From Candidatus Poribacteria bacterium (GTDB lineage Bacteria > Poribacteria > WGA-4E > PCPOR2b), in NCBI GenBank assembly GCA_022822005.1, contig JAJECO010000015.1, positions 1 through 43,062 on the forward strand: a stretch of 43,062 nt of DNA, in the 5' to 3' direction. Positions 15,530-24,237 of the stretch are shown in pieces (the first letter of the stretch is position 1; each line of letters begins with the position of its first letter). Made by a program: the position numbers and the translations under genes. The notes below the pieces were generated by a model that saw only the letters and a program-made list of their open reading frames with translations, ran no database searches and had not been told where the DNA came from.

Positions 15530-16384
15530 TTAGGGCCACTGCGTTTCAAAGGCATCTGTCCCGTCCCCGTATACCAGTTTGCCGTACGCCTCCCAAAGTG
15601 AAAGATTTTCTGGCGGCTGTGCTGTGCCTTTTAAGGCGATCAGGTTCTCTTGCAGCTGTGCTGGTGTTGTTGGTGCGGTCAAGGCGATGTCGACGGCGGG
15701 ATGGTGCAGAACATATTGATAGCAATCTGCAGCGGTTGGCACGGGACCGTCCCAATCTCGATGTCCTGTCAGCAACGACCCCCACCGTGTGCACGTAAAT
15801 GCAACGACCGGAACCCCAGCGTTGAGCGCTGCGGGGAGTACCTGCTCTTCCGCGCCTCGATGCGCCATGTTATACCGGTGCATAAGTACATCAATGCGGC
15901 CGCTCTCTATCAGTTCTACTGCCATTGGTCGGTTGTGCGTTGTGGCGCCAACGTAACGGATGCGCCCCTCAGTTTTCCACCGGTGGAGTTCGTCAAACAC
16001 GCCCCCTGCGCCGAGCAGCGTTTCCATGTCATCACCGGGAGAGACATACTCCGCGTAGAAGATATCCACTGTGTCTACCTCCAGTTCATCGCACACCTGA
16101 TCGAGGTAGGAGCCCAATGTTTTGAGATTGCGGGATTCGCTTCCTGTTGCTATGGCTACCGATTCTCGATTGTCGCGTAGCAGGGATTTCAGTTCACCGA
16201 TGAGTCTTGGATATGATTGGTTGTAGAAGAAGAAGTAGTTGATACCCGCATCGTAAGCGGTGGCAACGCAACCTTTCTCCATGTCTGGATTGCCAGCCAG
16301 ACCGAGTGGCTGCACCGGTTGGTTCATTAGGGTTGTTATCTTGGCAGTTTTTTCCATAGGCTGCTCCCAGTTTCTTGTTGTCAC
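15530..16384 (-). CDS. Aldo/keto reductase-like protein with altered catalytic residues
   Basis: This 284-aa protein fits the aldo/keto reductase barrel: TAYDAGINYFFFYNQSY near the N terminus, LEVDTVDIFYAEYV, IRYVGATTHNRP, and a helical tail. In active members the catalytic Asp lies after GIN-aromatic (DTA) and the catalytic Lys in a TK strand. Here those places read FFFYN and ATGSES, so both appear missing while a tyrosine remains. It may be a non-reductase or bind another cofactor. The GTG at 16384 is chosen because AGGAGG (16390-16395) is 5 nt upstream; an ATG at 16357 is an alternative. A consensus promoter precedes it. Confidence 0.8.
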   Translation of the reverse strand: MTTRNWEQPMEKTAKITTLMNQPVQPLGLAGNPDMEKGCVATAYDAGINYFFFYNQSYPRLIGELKSLLRDNRESVAIATGSESRNLKTLGSYLDQVCDELEVDTVDIFYAEYVSPGDDMETLLGAGGVFDELHRWKTEGRIRYVGATTHNRPMAVELIESGRIDVLMHRYNMAHRGAEEQVLPAALNAGVPVVAFTCTRWGSLLTGHRDWDGPVPTAADCYQYVLHHPAVDIALTAPTTPAQLQENLIALKGTAQPPENLSLWEAYGKLVYGDGTDAFETQWP

Positions 16385-16408
16385 AATAGCCTCCTATCGG
16401 GCGTTTCC

Positions 16409-16436
16409 ATTATATACCTTTGCGTTCCTATGTCAA
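16409..16436 (-). promoter_or_regulatory. Consensus sigma-70 promoter for the AKR-PhyH-esterase unit
   Basis: On the minus strand TTGACA (16431-16436) and TATAAT (16409-16414) are separated by 16 nt. Transcription would start near 16402, leaving a leader of under 20 nt before the GTG start at 16384. Nothing else in the gap explains this match. Confidence 0.75.
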
Positions 16437-16506
16437 CCAAAATTTTCTATACATCGACTTAGAGGTATGGTAACATAGCCGGGGTGGAAGCGAAGCGGGA
16501 GATGAT

Positions 16507-18036
16507 TCATAGTTCCCTACTATTTTCCAAGTCCGCCACGTAAAAGACAAGCCCAACAATAAACCAAAACATTAGCAGTGATCGTTGGTGGAAAATCTGA
16601 TCTGCGAGACCGTAGACAAGGACGGAAATCAGGAAGCCGCTGCATCCAACAAACAGACCGAAACGCCAAAAGTCGTCCCTTTTACGTAGGGAAAAAAGCT
16701 GGCGGAAGATGAGGAAGAGTATCGCTAAAAACAGAATTAGCGATGGAATCCCCTGTTCAACAGCGATGTGCAGATAGATGTTATGGGCGTGGTACGGTTT
16801 GTGATGGGTCCCTTCCGGCGCGTGTAATTGATATTCATGACGGAACCGTCCTAATCCGATCCCGGTGATTGGATACTTTGTTATCAATTGGACGGACGTG
16901 TTCCACCATTGGGGACGCTCACTCATAAAGCCAGATGGACGTTGGCGCATCGTCTCGAAACGATCCTTGACAGCTTGGGGCATTAAGAAGGGGGATAGGA
17001 GCGCGACGGCCAGTACCCCCCAGAGTAGCTTCCGCTGAAAATAGATTGCGATATAAATCGTCGCAGCAAACACGCCAATCCATGCAGCGCGCGTGAGTGT
17101 GAGGACGAGGTTAGCGCCCATCACGCATAAGAGTCCCCCAAGGACAGCAATGGATTTCCAGTTTTGGGATACACGCCAATTTCGTTCCGATCCCGATTTT
17201 CGAGGACTCTGGTCGGATCGGAAAAGTCCGAGACTCGCAACAAAATAGCCTATTGTTATCGGTAGGATGATCACCAGGTACGCCCCCAAATCGTTGGGCA
17301 TCTTGAAGGTGCCAGCGAGCCGAGGTTCAATCATATAAACTTTGAGCTGTCCCTCGCTTTTCCTGACTGCGTACTTGCGGTCGTTACTATTGTCTACTAT
17401 CAGCCAATCCCCCTGTTTTTTCGTGGGAAAAACGGTCGCATTTTGCGAGAGTTTTCTGCCATTGTTCTGGTAAACTTGCCGCAAATCCTCCGAGACCTTA
17501 ACGCCTTCATCGTGGCGGGATGCATCGCTGAAATAACTTTCTAACCTTGCTTCCACGTCGAACATATAAGCCGTTCCCATGTGTGTGCCGGTTGCGTAAA
17601 AGTATAGACCAAGAACAGCGGAGAACCCTCCAGCAAACACAAAGGTAATGATAAGGTGACGCCAACGATCCCCCAGCCGACTGTGAACCACCGCATAAAA
17701 CAGTAATACGGCTCGAAGCAGCTTCCAGAAGTATCCTAAACTGCTTGTTGCTGGGTGCGGTGCGAAGAGTGAAGCAACAAGCCCAAGGAGAAGAAAGACA
17801 GCAATCGGGATGTCCAGCGGTGTTTTTATCCATTCAAATCGACGTTCGTGGCAGATACGCCCTACCCACCCAAACAGTACGAGCAGTAGACTTATATTCA
17901 AGATTGGTGTTGCATAGCCAAATGGGAGGATGAACACGAAAAGCAGAAAGCCGGCGTAGATGGCGAGATTAAAGCAATCGCTTGGGCGGCGATAGTATTG
18001 GGTTGCGGTTTGTCGAATTTTGTATAGCATAGGCAT
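16507..18036 (-). CDS. O-antigen ligase / Wzy polymerase-like membrane protein
   Basis: This 509-aa polytopic membrane protein has about 11-12 hydrophobic segments and one large external loop (about residues 150-250). A second loop holds the family-type sequence ITGIGLGRFRHEYQLH followed by HAHNIYLHIAVEQG; the histidines there match the conserved region of Wzy_C proteins, which polymerise or ligate glycan chains from a lipid carrier in the periplasm. The ATG at 18036 has no obvious ribosome site; a second ATG lies two codons later. No other glycan-assembly genes are adjacent, so its role in O-antigen, exopolysaccharide or another glycan is open. Confidence 0.87.
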   Translation of the reverse strand: MPMLYKIRQTATQYYRRPSDCFNLAIYAGFLLFVFILPFGYATPILNISLLLVLFGWVGRICHERRFEWIKTPLDIPIAVFLLLGLVASLFAPHPATSSLGYFWKLLRAVLLFYAVVHSRLGDRWRHLIITFVFAGGFSAVLGLYFYATGTHMGTAYMFDVEARLESYFSDASRHDEGVKVSEDLRQVYQNNGRKLSQNATVFPTKKQGDWLIVDNSNDRKYAVRKSEGQLKVYMIEPRLAGTFKMPNDLGAYLVIILPITIGYFVASLGLFRSDQSPRKSGSERNWRVSQNWKSIAVLGGLLCVMGANLVLTLTRAAWIGVFAATIYIAIYFQRKLLWGVLAVALLSPFLMPQAVKDRFETMRQRPSGFMSERPQWWNTSVQLITKYPITGIGLGRFRHEYQLHAPEGTHHKPYHAHNIYLHIAVEQGIPSLILFLAILFLIFRQLFSLRKRDDFWRFGLFVGCSGFLISVLVYGLADQIFHQRSLLMFWFIVGLVFYVADLENSREL

Positions 18037-18051
18037 TTTTATTCAAAACTG

Positions 18052-18117
18052 ACCGCCGAGGCGCAGAGGACACAGAGAAAAACAATTCTTGTCTACGTTT
18101 TTCCGTATCTCTGCGGT
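18052..18117. repeat. Small imperfect inverted-repeat element
   Basis: ACCGCCGAGGCGCAGAG on the left and CTCTGCGGT on the right form imperfect inverted ends about 66 bp apart. It lies directly upstream of the O-antigen ligase-like gene. Similar 'CGCAGAG' elements recur in other bacterial genomes from memory, but no second copy is in this window. Confidence 0.4.
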
Positions 18118-18148
18118 TGATTTTAGCTAATAACAGCTTATTGCCTAA

Positions 18149-18262
18149 TAGGAGTTACGCACTTCAGCCGCAAGGGTAACCACAAGGGTTACCCCTACAA
18201 AGGTCCAATCCAATGTAGGGGCGGGTCTTGTACCTGCCCAACTCCCAACTGCGTAAGTCCTA
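18149..18262. repeat. MITE, TAGGACTTACGCA family, 114 bp
   Basis: Termini TAGGAGTTACGCA (18149-18161) and TGCGTAAGTCCTA (18250-18262) differ at one position. The interior holds a hairpin (GGGTAACC, GGTTACCC) and a GTAGGGGCGGGT segment. With the element at 18052-18117 it fills most of the 315-nt gap between the divergent O-antigen ligase and WD40 genes. No promoter stood out in the gap. Confidence 0.8.
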
Positions 18263-18351
18263 CCTAATTTACAGTGGTCGTCCGTCCATAAATGTAACAT
18301 ATCAGGTATACAAAGAACGAGCAAAAATGATTCGATAACCGGAGGTGCGTC

Positions 18352-19371
18352 GTGAAGAGATTTAGGTTATTGTTGCTGCTTGTTTGCGCTGGTTTCTTAG
18401 CATCCAACATATGTGCGGAACAGAACAGAACGATAATTCCCCAATTGTCCTTCCACTTTGGTGTGAGCCAGCAGCCGCCGGGCGATCGTATGCTACCGAG
18501 AGTTGCTCGGCGGCTTGTCTTCAGCTCGGATGACACCAAAATCATCTCCAAAATGGAGGATGGGAGCGTGGTGAAGTGGGATTTAGAAACCCGGGACGAA
18601 AAACATATTGCTACGACCACAGACCTATTTGCATACTCACCGGCTCGCAATCTGCTCTTGGTTAAAAAAGAGAACGATGATGTTACCCTTATTGCTCTGG
18701 ACACGAATCAAGAGACGATCCTAACAAATGGTGGGTTTGAAAACGGGAGTCTGTCCACAAACGGGAAGTTTGTCGTGCTATCACACGGGGATAAGGCGAT
18801 AGACATCTGGGATGCAGACCAAAAACTGCTGATAAAACGTCTAAAGGCAGTTGAGCCGGTTAGAAACGGTTTAGCGATCTCCCACGATGGAGGGTACGTT
18901 GCGGCGGCGGAAGGCACATACCGGGATGGAGAAGGGCATCGCACGAAGGTCGAGGTGTGGGATATCACGAGAGATACTCCGGCGGATCTGATTGATACGG
19001 GTATCATCTTGGGGGTGTGGAACCTGCATTTTTCTCCTGACGCTTCGATGCTGGCTGTTGATAGTCAAATAGAAGCTAAGGCTGGGATTCGTGTTTGGGA
19101 TAGAAGTACAAAAGAGCCATTGGTTGCTTTAGACGACTTGGAGGCGTATTGGGCGCGTGCCGTCACGTTTGCACTCGATGGCAAATACATTGCGCTGGGC
19201 GATGAATCGGGAGTGCTAATACTTTCTAATATCAAGGAAGATGCAGAGGTGTTTGCACTGAGAGTTGATACCGGAATTGAATCCCTCGCGTTTTCTCATG
19301 ATGGGAGATATATGGCGGTTGGTCTTTTCGATTCGACGGTTCAGATCTGGGAACTCAAATCCGATCTATAG
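18352..19371 (+). CDS. Secreted WD40-like beta-propeller protein
   Basis: This 339-aa protein has a signal peptide (MKRFRLLLLLVCAGFLASN, cleaved near ICAEQ). The rest is repeats of about 40-50 residues with WD40-like features: DGSVVKWDLETRD, DKAIDIWDADQ, TKVEVWDITRD, GIRVWDRSTKE and STVQIWELKSD, many preceded by blade starts such as FSHDGRYMAVG. That gives roughly six or seven blades, a scaffold probably displayed outside the inner membrane. The GTG start has GGAGG 6 nt upstream. The partner is unknown. An intact MITE follows the stop codon. Confidence 0.85.
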   Translation: MKRFRLLLLLVCAGFLASNICAEQNRTIIPQLSFHFGVSQQPPGDRMLPRVARRLVFSSDDTKIISKMEDGSVVKWDLETRDEKHIATTTDLFAYSPARNLLLVKKENDDVTLIALDTNQETILTNGGFENGSLSTNGKFVVLSHGDKAIDIWDADQKLLIKRLKAVEPVRNGLAISHDGGYVAAAEGTYRDGEGHRTKVEVWDITRDTPADLIDTGIILGVWNLHFSPDASMLAVDSQIEAKAGIRVWDRSTKEPLVALDDLEAYWARAVTFALDGKYIALGDESGVLILSNIKEDAEVFALRVDTGIESLAFSHDGRYMAVGLFDSTVQIWELKSDL

Positions 19372-19388
19372 TATTATCTTGAAATTCC

Positions 19389-19500
19389 AGGACTTACGCA
19401 GCCAACCGTAGGCGGGGCATCTTGCCCCGCACCACCTATGCTGAAATGGGTTAGTCTGTAGGCGGGGCATCTTGCTCCGTCCTGAAATGCGTAAGTCCTA
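19389..19500. repeat. MITE, TAGGACTTACGCA family, 112 bp
   Basis: Perfectly matching termini AGGACTTACGCA (19389-19400) and TGCGTAAGTCCT flank two copies of a GTAGGCGGGGCATCTTG unit. The first is a hairpin (GCGGGGCA, TGCCCCGC); the second carries a changed base (TTGCTCCG). The same unit recurs in a partial copy at 36505-36547. Confidence 0.85.
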
Positions 19501-19529
19501 AATTCTTATAAATTGGGGGCAAATCTGTT

Positions 19530-20039
19530 ATGGGTCCAAAAGGTGACACATCATATACCGATCAGAAAGGTCGCACCCGTTGGCGACGCAATGACGAAAT
19601 CGCAGACAAACTCAAGCAGCTCCACGATATCCTCATCATTGGCGGTTACGAAGAATCTCATGCTACACGGTATTCGAGATTAGCCTACACTATTTCGCGC
19701 CACCCAGAATCCGTAGAAGCACTGCATGATGAGGGGCGTTTATCGGCAATCTCCGGCGTCGGTGAAACGATTGCTGAGATTATCGGTGAGTTTATTGAGA
19801 CGGGTACATGCAACAAGCTGGAGGAGTTCGCTGAGCACACACCGAAAACTGTGCTGGAGTTGACAGCACTTCCTGGTGTCGGCATCAAGACCGCAAAGGC
19901 GTTGTACGATGAACTTGGCATAGATAGCCGCGCTTCTCTTGGTGAAGCACTCGATGAAGGGAAGCTCGAAGGGTTCAAACTCATGACAAAAGGGACACAG
20001 GCGAAGGTTCGGCAGCTCATCAACGAGGATCTCAAATAA
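19530..20039 (+). CDS. Stand-alone helix-hairpin-helix protein, PolX N-terminal-like
   Basis: This 169-aa protein resembles the N-terminal 8-kDa plus HhH part of family X DNA polymerases. The helical start is NDEIADKLKQLHDILIIGG, then YSRLAYTISRHP. There are two HhH motifs, LSAISGVGETIAEII and LTALPGVGIKTAKALYDELG. The polymerase palm and the PHP exonuclease domain are absent. It probably binds single-stranded or gapped DNA in a sequence-independent way; a link to repair is an inference from the fold. The ATG at 19530 follows a weak purine stretch. The C terminus (TQAKVRQLINEDLK) looks complete. Confidence 0.8.
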   Translation: MGPKGDTSYTDQKGRTRWRRNDEIADKLKQLHDILIIGGYEESHATRYSRLAYTISRHPESVEALHDEGRLSAISGVGETIAEIIGEFIETGTCNKLEEFAEHTPKTVLELTALPGVGIKTAKALYDELGIDSRASLGEALDEGKLEGFKLMTKGTQAKVRQLINEDLK

Positions 20040-20133
20040 CAACGCCGCGTATTTATCCACAGATTGATATCTTGTGGGTATGGAGCATAGACAACGGACT
20101 CCAACGCAAACAGCGATAGAGGAGGCAGCAAAT

Positions 20134-20961
20134 ATGCAGGAACAGGATCAGGCGTCTCAGTCTACACCAGAATCTTCCCGCCGACTTGCCGACAAGGTGA
20201 CAGCGATTACCGGTGCGGGTCAGGGGATCGGTAGAGAAACCACCCTACGGTTGGCGCGGGAGGGAGCGTCGGTCTTTGCCAGTGACATCCGAGAAGATCT
20301 GCTGGAGGAATTGGAGAGTGAAGTCAAGGCGACTGGTGCCACCATCGCTACAGGAATCTTCGATGCAGCCAAGGCAGCGGATGCCCCACCTTTTGTTCAG
20401 GCGGTCCTTGATCACTATGGGCGCATTGATGTTATGGTCAATAATGCTGGGGGTATACGGACACAGCCGTTTCCAGATGTCACAGAAGAGACATGGGACT
20501 GGACGCTCAATTTGAACCTCAAGGGTCCATATTTTTATATGCAGGAAGCCGCAAAACCGATGATAGAGCAAAAAAACGGCACAATTATCAACATCGCCTC
20601 GGTGGCTGGAATTGCTGGGGGGATGACCTACTCGCCGCCCTATGCAGGGAGCAAGGCAGCGATCATTAATCTCACCAAGGTGGCTGCCGCTAACCTCGCG
20701 GAGCACGGAGTGACTGTCAACGCTATTGCGCCCGGCATTGTAGAGACCGCTTTTAACTGGACACTCGATGACCTGATAGGGGTTCAGCAGATGGGACTGT
20801 CCCCCGGCGAGTTTATGGAACGTCGTCGCGACTCTATCCCGCTGGGTCGGCTTCAGCAACCGCAAGACATTGCCAACGTTGTGGCTTTTCTGGCAGGTCC
20901 AGATGCGTCCGAGATGACAGGTGAGACAATCGTTGTCTCCGGTGGGTTGGTAACGCGGTGA
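20134..20961 (+). CDS. Short-chain dehydrogenase/reductase (SDR)
   Basis: This 275-aa classical SDR is an NAD(P)-dependent oxidoreductase of a hydroxyl or keto group. The cofactor motif TGAGQGIG is at residues 26-33, NNAGG follows, the catalytic serine is in INIASVAG, and Tyr170/Lys174 lie in YAGSK. The C terminus carries TGETIVVSGG. The start at 20134 is preferred over an upstream in-frame GTG because GGAGG (20121-20125) sits 8 nt before it. The CocE-type hydrolase starts 18 nt after its stop, so the two are probably one transcript. The substrate is unknown. Confidence 0.92.
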   Translation: MQEQDQASQSTPESSRRLADKVTAITGAGQGIGRETTLRLAREGASVFASDIREDLLEELESEVKATGATIATGIFDAAKAADAPPFVQAVLDHYGRIDVMVNNAGGIRTQPFPDVTEETWDWTLNLNLKGPYFYMQEAAKPMIEQKNGTIINIASVAGIAGGMTYSPPYAGSKAAIINLTKVAAANLAEHGVTVNAIAPGIVETAFNWTLDDLIGVQQMGLSPGEFMERRRDSIPLGRLQQPQDIANVVAFLAGPDASEMTGETIVVSGGLVTR

Positions 20962-20979
20962 TCATCTAAAGGAGAAACC

Positions 20980-22737
20980 ATGATCAAAGAATCAGTATTA
21001 TCAAAACCTCAGTATGAGACGATCCATAAAAAGAACCAAGAAGCCACCATGCGGGACGGCACAATTCTTCGTGCTAACATTACCCGCCCTAATGTTGATG
21101 GCAAGTTCCCGGTTCTGATAGAACGTACGCCGTATAACAAGGAGGCTGGATCCGAGAATGGGGTGGGATCCCCTCAATTCTTCGCACAGAGAGGATACGC
21201 TGTGGTTATCCAAGATGTGCGCGGCAGGTTCGCCTCTGACGGCGACTTTTATCCGTTTCGGGACGATGGCGCAGGGGTAAACCGCGATGGCTATGATACC
21301 GTCGAGTGGGCGGCGGCGCAACCGTGGTCTGACGGCAATGTAGGGACGATTGGCGGTTCCTATTCGGGCGCGACTCAGTACAGGAACGCGCTCAGTCGTC
21401 CGCCCCACCTGCGAGCCATGTTTGTTCGTGAATCTTCCGCGGACTACTATCAGGAATGGGTGTACCGAAGTGGTGCATTTGAGCTTGCATTCAACATGGC
21501 TTGGGCGCACGGCGTGACGTTAAACAATCTCGCGCACCTCGCAGAAGGGGAGGAATTTGATCGACAGAAAGGTATACTCGAGAAGGTTCAAGAAGATATG
21601 GAGGACTGGTATGCGCGACTTCCAGTGCATCCATGTCCATTCTTTGAGGGTTTGAGTGATTGGTTTAATGAGTGGCTTCAACACCCGACGGATGATGGAT
21701 ATTGGGACACCTTCAACATGGATAAATTCCACGATCAGGTAGAAACGCCTATGTACCATTTGGGTGGCTGGTTTGACATCTTCTTGACGGGGACGTTCAA
21801 GCACTATATGGGCATCAAGCAGCGCGGTCGCACGGAAAAAGCGCGTCGGAGCCAAAAACTGATTGTTGGACCATGGGTGCACGGTCCTGGAGCTATCAAC
21901 ACCCAATCTGCGGGAGAGTTTGATTTCGGATCTGATGCCGCTAAGGATTTCAACGAATTACGTCTCCCTTGGTTCGATTACTGGCTCAAGGGGATTGACA
22001 CAGGGATTATGGAAACGCCACCGGTGCGCGTCTTCGTGATGGGGCGTAATGAATGGCGTGATGAATCCGATTGGCCCCTGCCCGACACGCAATACACGAA
22101 CTATTATCTGCACAGCGGACAGAGCGGCTCTATCAAATCGTTGAACGATGGAACACTATCGCTGCAGCCTCCTGAAGGGAGTGAGAATCCGGACAGTTTT
22201 GTGTATGACCCGCTCCAGCCTGTTCCTACCCGCGGAGGCAACACATTAAATGTGCCCGGCGGTGTCTATGACCAGCACGAGGTTGAGGAACGGTGTCTCA
22301 CCTTCACCGGCGAGCCGCTGACGGAAGAGCTTGATGTCACAGGTCCTGTGAAGGCGGTGATATATGGACTGTCCTCTGCGCCGGATACCGATTGGGTTGT
22401 ACGGCTCACTGATGTGCATCCGGACGGTTACTCGCGACTGTTATGTGACGGCATCCTTCGGGCACGATACAGAGATTCTTTCCAGCACCCTGAGTTGTTG
22501 GAGATCGGTAAGGTCTACCGATATGAGATTGATCTGTGGTCAACAAGCAACGTTTTCCTACCGGGACATCGAGTCCGCGTATCGGTCACGAGTAGTTGTT
22601 TCCCTCGGTTTGACCGCAATCTCAATACAGGCGGGTCCATTCACAACGAGGCTGCCGGACAGGTTGCTATTAACACAGTTATGCACGATGAAATGAGACC
22701 ATCTCATATTGTGTTGCCTGTCATTAGGCGGACATAG
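20980..22737 (+). CDS. CocE/NonD family hydrolase (X-Pro dipeptidyl-peptidase S15-like)
   Basis: This 585-aa predicted serine hydrolase of the CocE/glutaryl-7-ACA acylase/S15 group cleaves esters or amides. The N-terminal alpha/beta domain begins with the family start (MRDGTILRANITRP) and has VIQDVRGRF. The nucleophile elbow GGSYSG contains Ser127, and the Asp/His region lies around GWFDIFLTG and VGPWVHG. From about residue 390 a beta-rich PepX_C-like domain follows (EPLTEELDVTGPVKAVIY, FLPGHRVRVSVTSS). No signal peptide is present. AAGGAG precedes the ATG. It follows the SDR gene by 18 nt. Confidence 0.92.
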   Translation: MIKESVLSKPQYETIHKKNQEATMRDGTILRANITRPNVDGKFPVLIERTPYNKEAGSENGVGSPQFFAQRGYAVVIQDVRGRFASDGDFYPFRDDGAGVNRDGYDTVEWAAAQPWSDGNVGTIGGSYSGATQYRNALSRPPHLRAMFVRESSADYYQEWVYRSGAFELAFNMAWAHGVTLNNLAHLAEGEEFDRQKGILEKVQEDMEDWYARLPVHPCPFFEGLSDWFNEWLQHPTDDGYWDTFNMDKFHDQVETPMYHLGGWFDIFLTGTFKHYMGIKQRGRTEKARRSQKLIVGPWVHGPGAINTQSAGEFDFGSDAAKDFNELRLPWFDYWLKGIDTGIMETPPVRVFVMGRNEWRDESDWPLPDTQYTNYYLHSGQSGSIKSLNDGTLSLQPPEGSENPDSFVYDPLQPVPTRGGNTLNVPGGVYDQHEVEERCLTFTGEPLTEELDVTGPVKAVIYGLSSAPDTDWVVRLTDVHPDGYSRLLCDGILRARYRDSFQHPELLEIGKVYRYEIDLWSTSNVFLPGHRVRVSVTSSCFPRFDRNLNTGGSIHNEAAGQVAINTVMHDEMRPSHIVLPVIRRT

Positions 22738-22809
22738 AGGTGCCTGTGCTGTTGGTGTGGAGGGAGGAGAATCGTCTTTCGGGTGGTGAGGCGTGTAACG
22801 GTAAGTAGA

Positions 22810-23970
22810 TTAATCGTCTGATTGCTCACGGAACTGTTGAGGGTGTGTCAACTCGGCTGTCAATGCCTCAATGGACTGACTGAGTACTAAGTCTTCCTTG
22901 AGCAGCGCTTCGATCCGTTGGCAGCTTCGCACAACTGTTGCCCGACTCTGTCCGAATCCTTGATTGATTTCTTTCAATGAGAGCGGGGTCAATTGACGTG
23001 CAAGGTACATTCCGACTTGTCGAGGGAGTACAAACCGCCGTCCGCGCTTTCGGGAACATAGCTCTGACAAGGTGAGGTGGAAATACCGGGCAACGGCTTC
23101 CTGAATATGTTCGAGCGTGATTGTGTCAGATGGGGGTCGATCCGGGGTTTTACTCTCTAACACATGATGAACAGCTTGGAGCGTCAAGGGGGATCCCAAA
23201 CGTACCTCTGCCATCAGTCGGTTGAGCGCTCCTTCAAGTTGACGAATGTGCTGTGTTAGATGCTTTGCCAAATAACGGAGGACTTTCAACGGTACGGGTC
23301 CAGAATCACGTTCTTTTAATTTCTGCTTCAGAATCGAAACCCGCAAATCAAACTCTGGTGCAGAAATTTCAACGGCGCGCCTCTGCGTGAGACTATCGGT
23401 CGATCTCCAAAACTCCTGCAGAAATTGCGGCAAGCGATCGCAGGTGCATACGAGCCGTTGACCCCGTTCACTTAAGCAGTTGAGTAGATGGAAAAACTCT
23501 TCTTGGATCTTTTGTTCTGGCGATAAAAATTGAATATCGTCAATTAGCAAAAGATCTACGTGCCTATACTGGCGCCGCAGTGCGGCGGCTTTCTGGGGGG
23601 TGGCAATGGATCGAAGCCATTCACGCATAAACGCCTCTGCTGACGAGCAGTACACCGTGCGATTCAGCTGCCCCTGGCGGAATTGGTTCCCAATTGCATG
23701 TAACAGGTGGGTTTTACCGAGTCCGACACCTCCGTGTATGATCAATATGCCTTCCATTTTTCCAACCCCATTCGTCAAGCTTTTTGCTGCGTCGAACGCT
23801 TCTTGATTGCTTTGCCCAACGACGAACCGATCAAAGGTTAGCGCTGGATTCAGTCCTGAGTTGGCAGGTAGACGCGGTGCTGAAGTTGGTATACCGGTAG
23901 GTAATTCGGCTGGCTGGGATGCTGGAGACTGGGAAGAACGATCATCGCTGCCGCCGTTCGAGTGATTCAT
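22810..23970 (-). CDS. DnaA-like AAA+ ATPase, divergent, lacking domain I
   Basis: This 386-aa relative of the replication initiator DnaA starts with a short serine/proline-rich tail (residues 1-40) instead of domain I. The AAA+ core has Walker A GGVGLGKTHLL (residues 80-90) and Walker B LLLIDDIQFL. Domain IV is present (RQVGMYLARQLTPLSLKEI), but the box-contacting loop reads GFGQSRATVVRS where typical DnaA has FGGRDHTTVxHA, so the Asp-His-Thr triad is lost. It may bind a different site, act as a DnaA paralogue, or be this lineage's own initiator. AGGA lies 9 nt before the ATG. Era is upstream on the same strand. Confidence 0.85.
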   Translation of the reverse strand: MNHSNGGSDDRSSQSPASQPAELPTGIPTSAPRLPANSGLNPALTFDRFVVGQSNQEAFDAAKSLTNGVGKMEGILIIHGGVGLGKTHLLHAIGNQFRQGQLNRTVYCSSAEAFMREWLRSIATPQKAAALRRQYRHVDLLLIDDIQFLSPEQKIQEEFFHLLNCLSERGQRLVCTCDRLPQFLQEFWRSTDSLTQRRAVEISAPEFDLRVSILKQKLKERDSGPVPLKVLRYLAKHLTQHIRQLEGALNRLMAEVRLGSPLTLQAVHHVLESKTPDRPPSDTITLEHIQEAVARYFHLTLSELCSRKRGRRFVLPRQVGMYLARQLTPLSLKEINQGFGQSRATVVRSCQRIEALLKEDLVLSQSIEALTAELTHPQQFREQSDD

Positions 23971-24237
23971 TGCCGTTGTCCTATGATTGGGGATTAAATA
24001 TCTTTTGCTGATACTAAATCTGGATCCAAATGTTGCAAAGACGCCTAGGTAGGGGCGAGTGGAATCGCGCTTTCGTTGCGTAATGTTATAACATGTTGAT
24101 CGAGAAGTTACTTGGGGTTTTGTCGTCCTCTACTACAATAAAATTGAGGAGGCAATCTGGGTAGGCGAATAGTCTATCAAAAAATCAAGATGAGTTCAAC
24201 CCCTTTTTCCGATTTTTTTCAACATTTTTGTATTTTT

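Noticed and set aside
20053-20061. A perfect DnaA-box consensus (TTATCCACA) between the HhH and SDR genes, suggesting an origin.
   Set aside because: Only one box was found, it is not next to the DnaA-like gene, and no AT-rich unwinding region or box cluster accompanies it. A single 9-mer is expected by chance at this scale.
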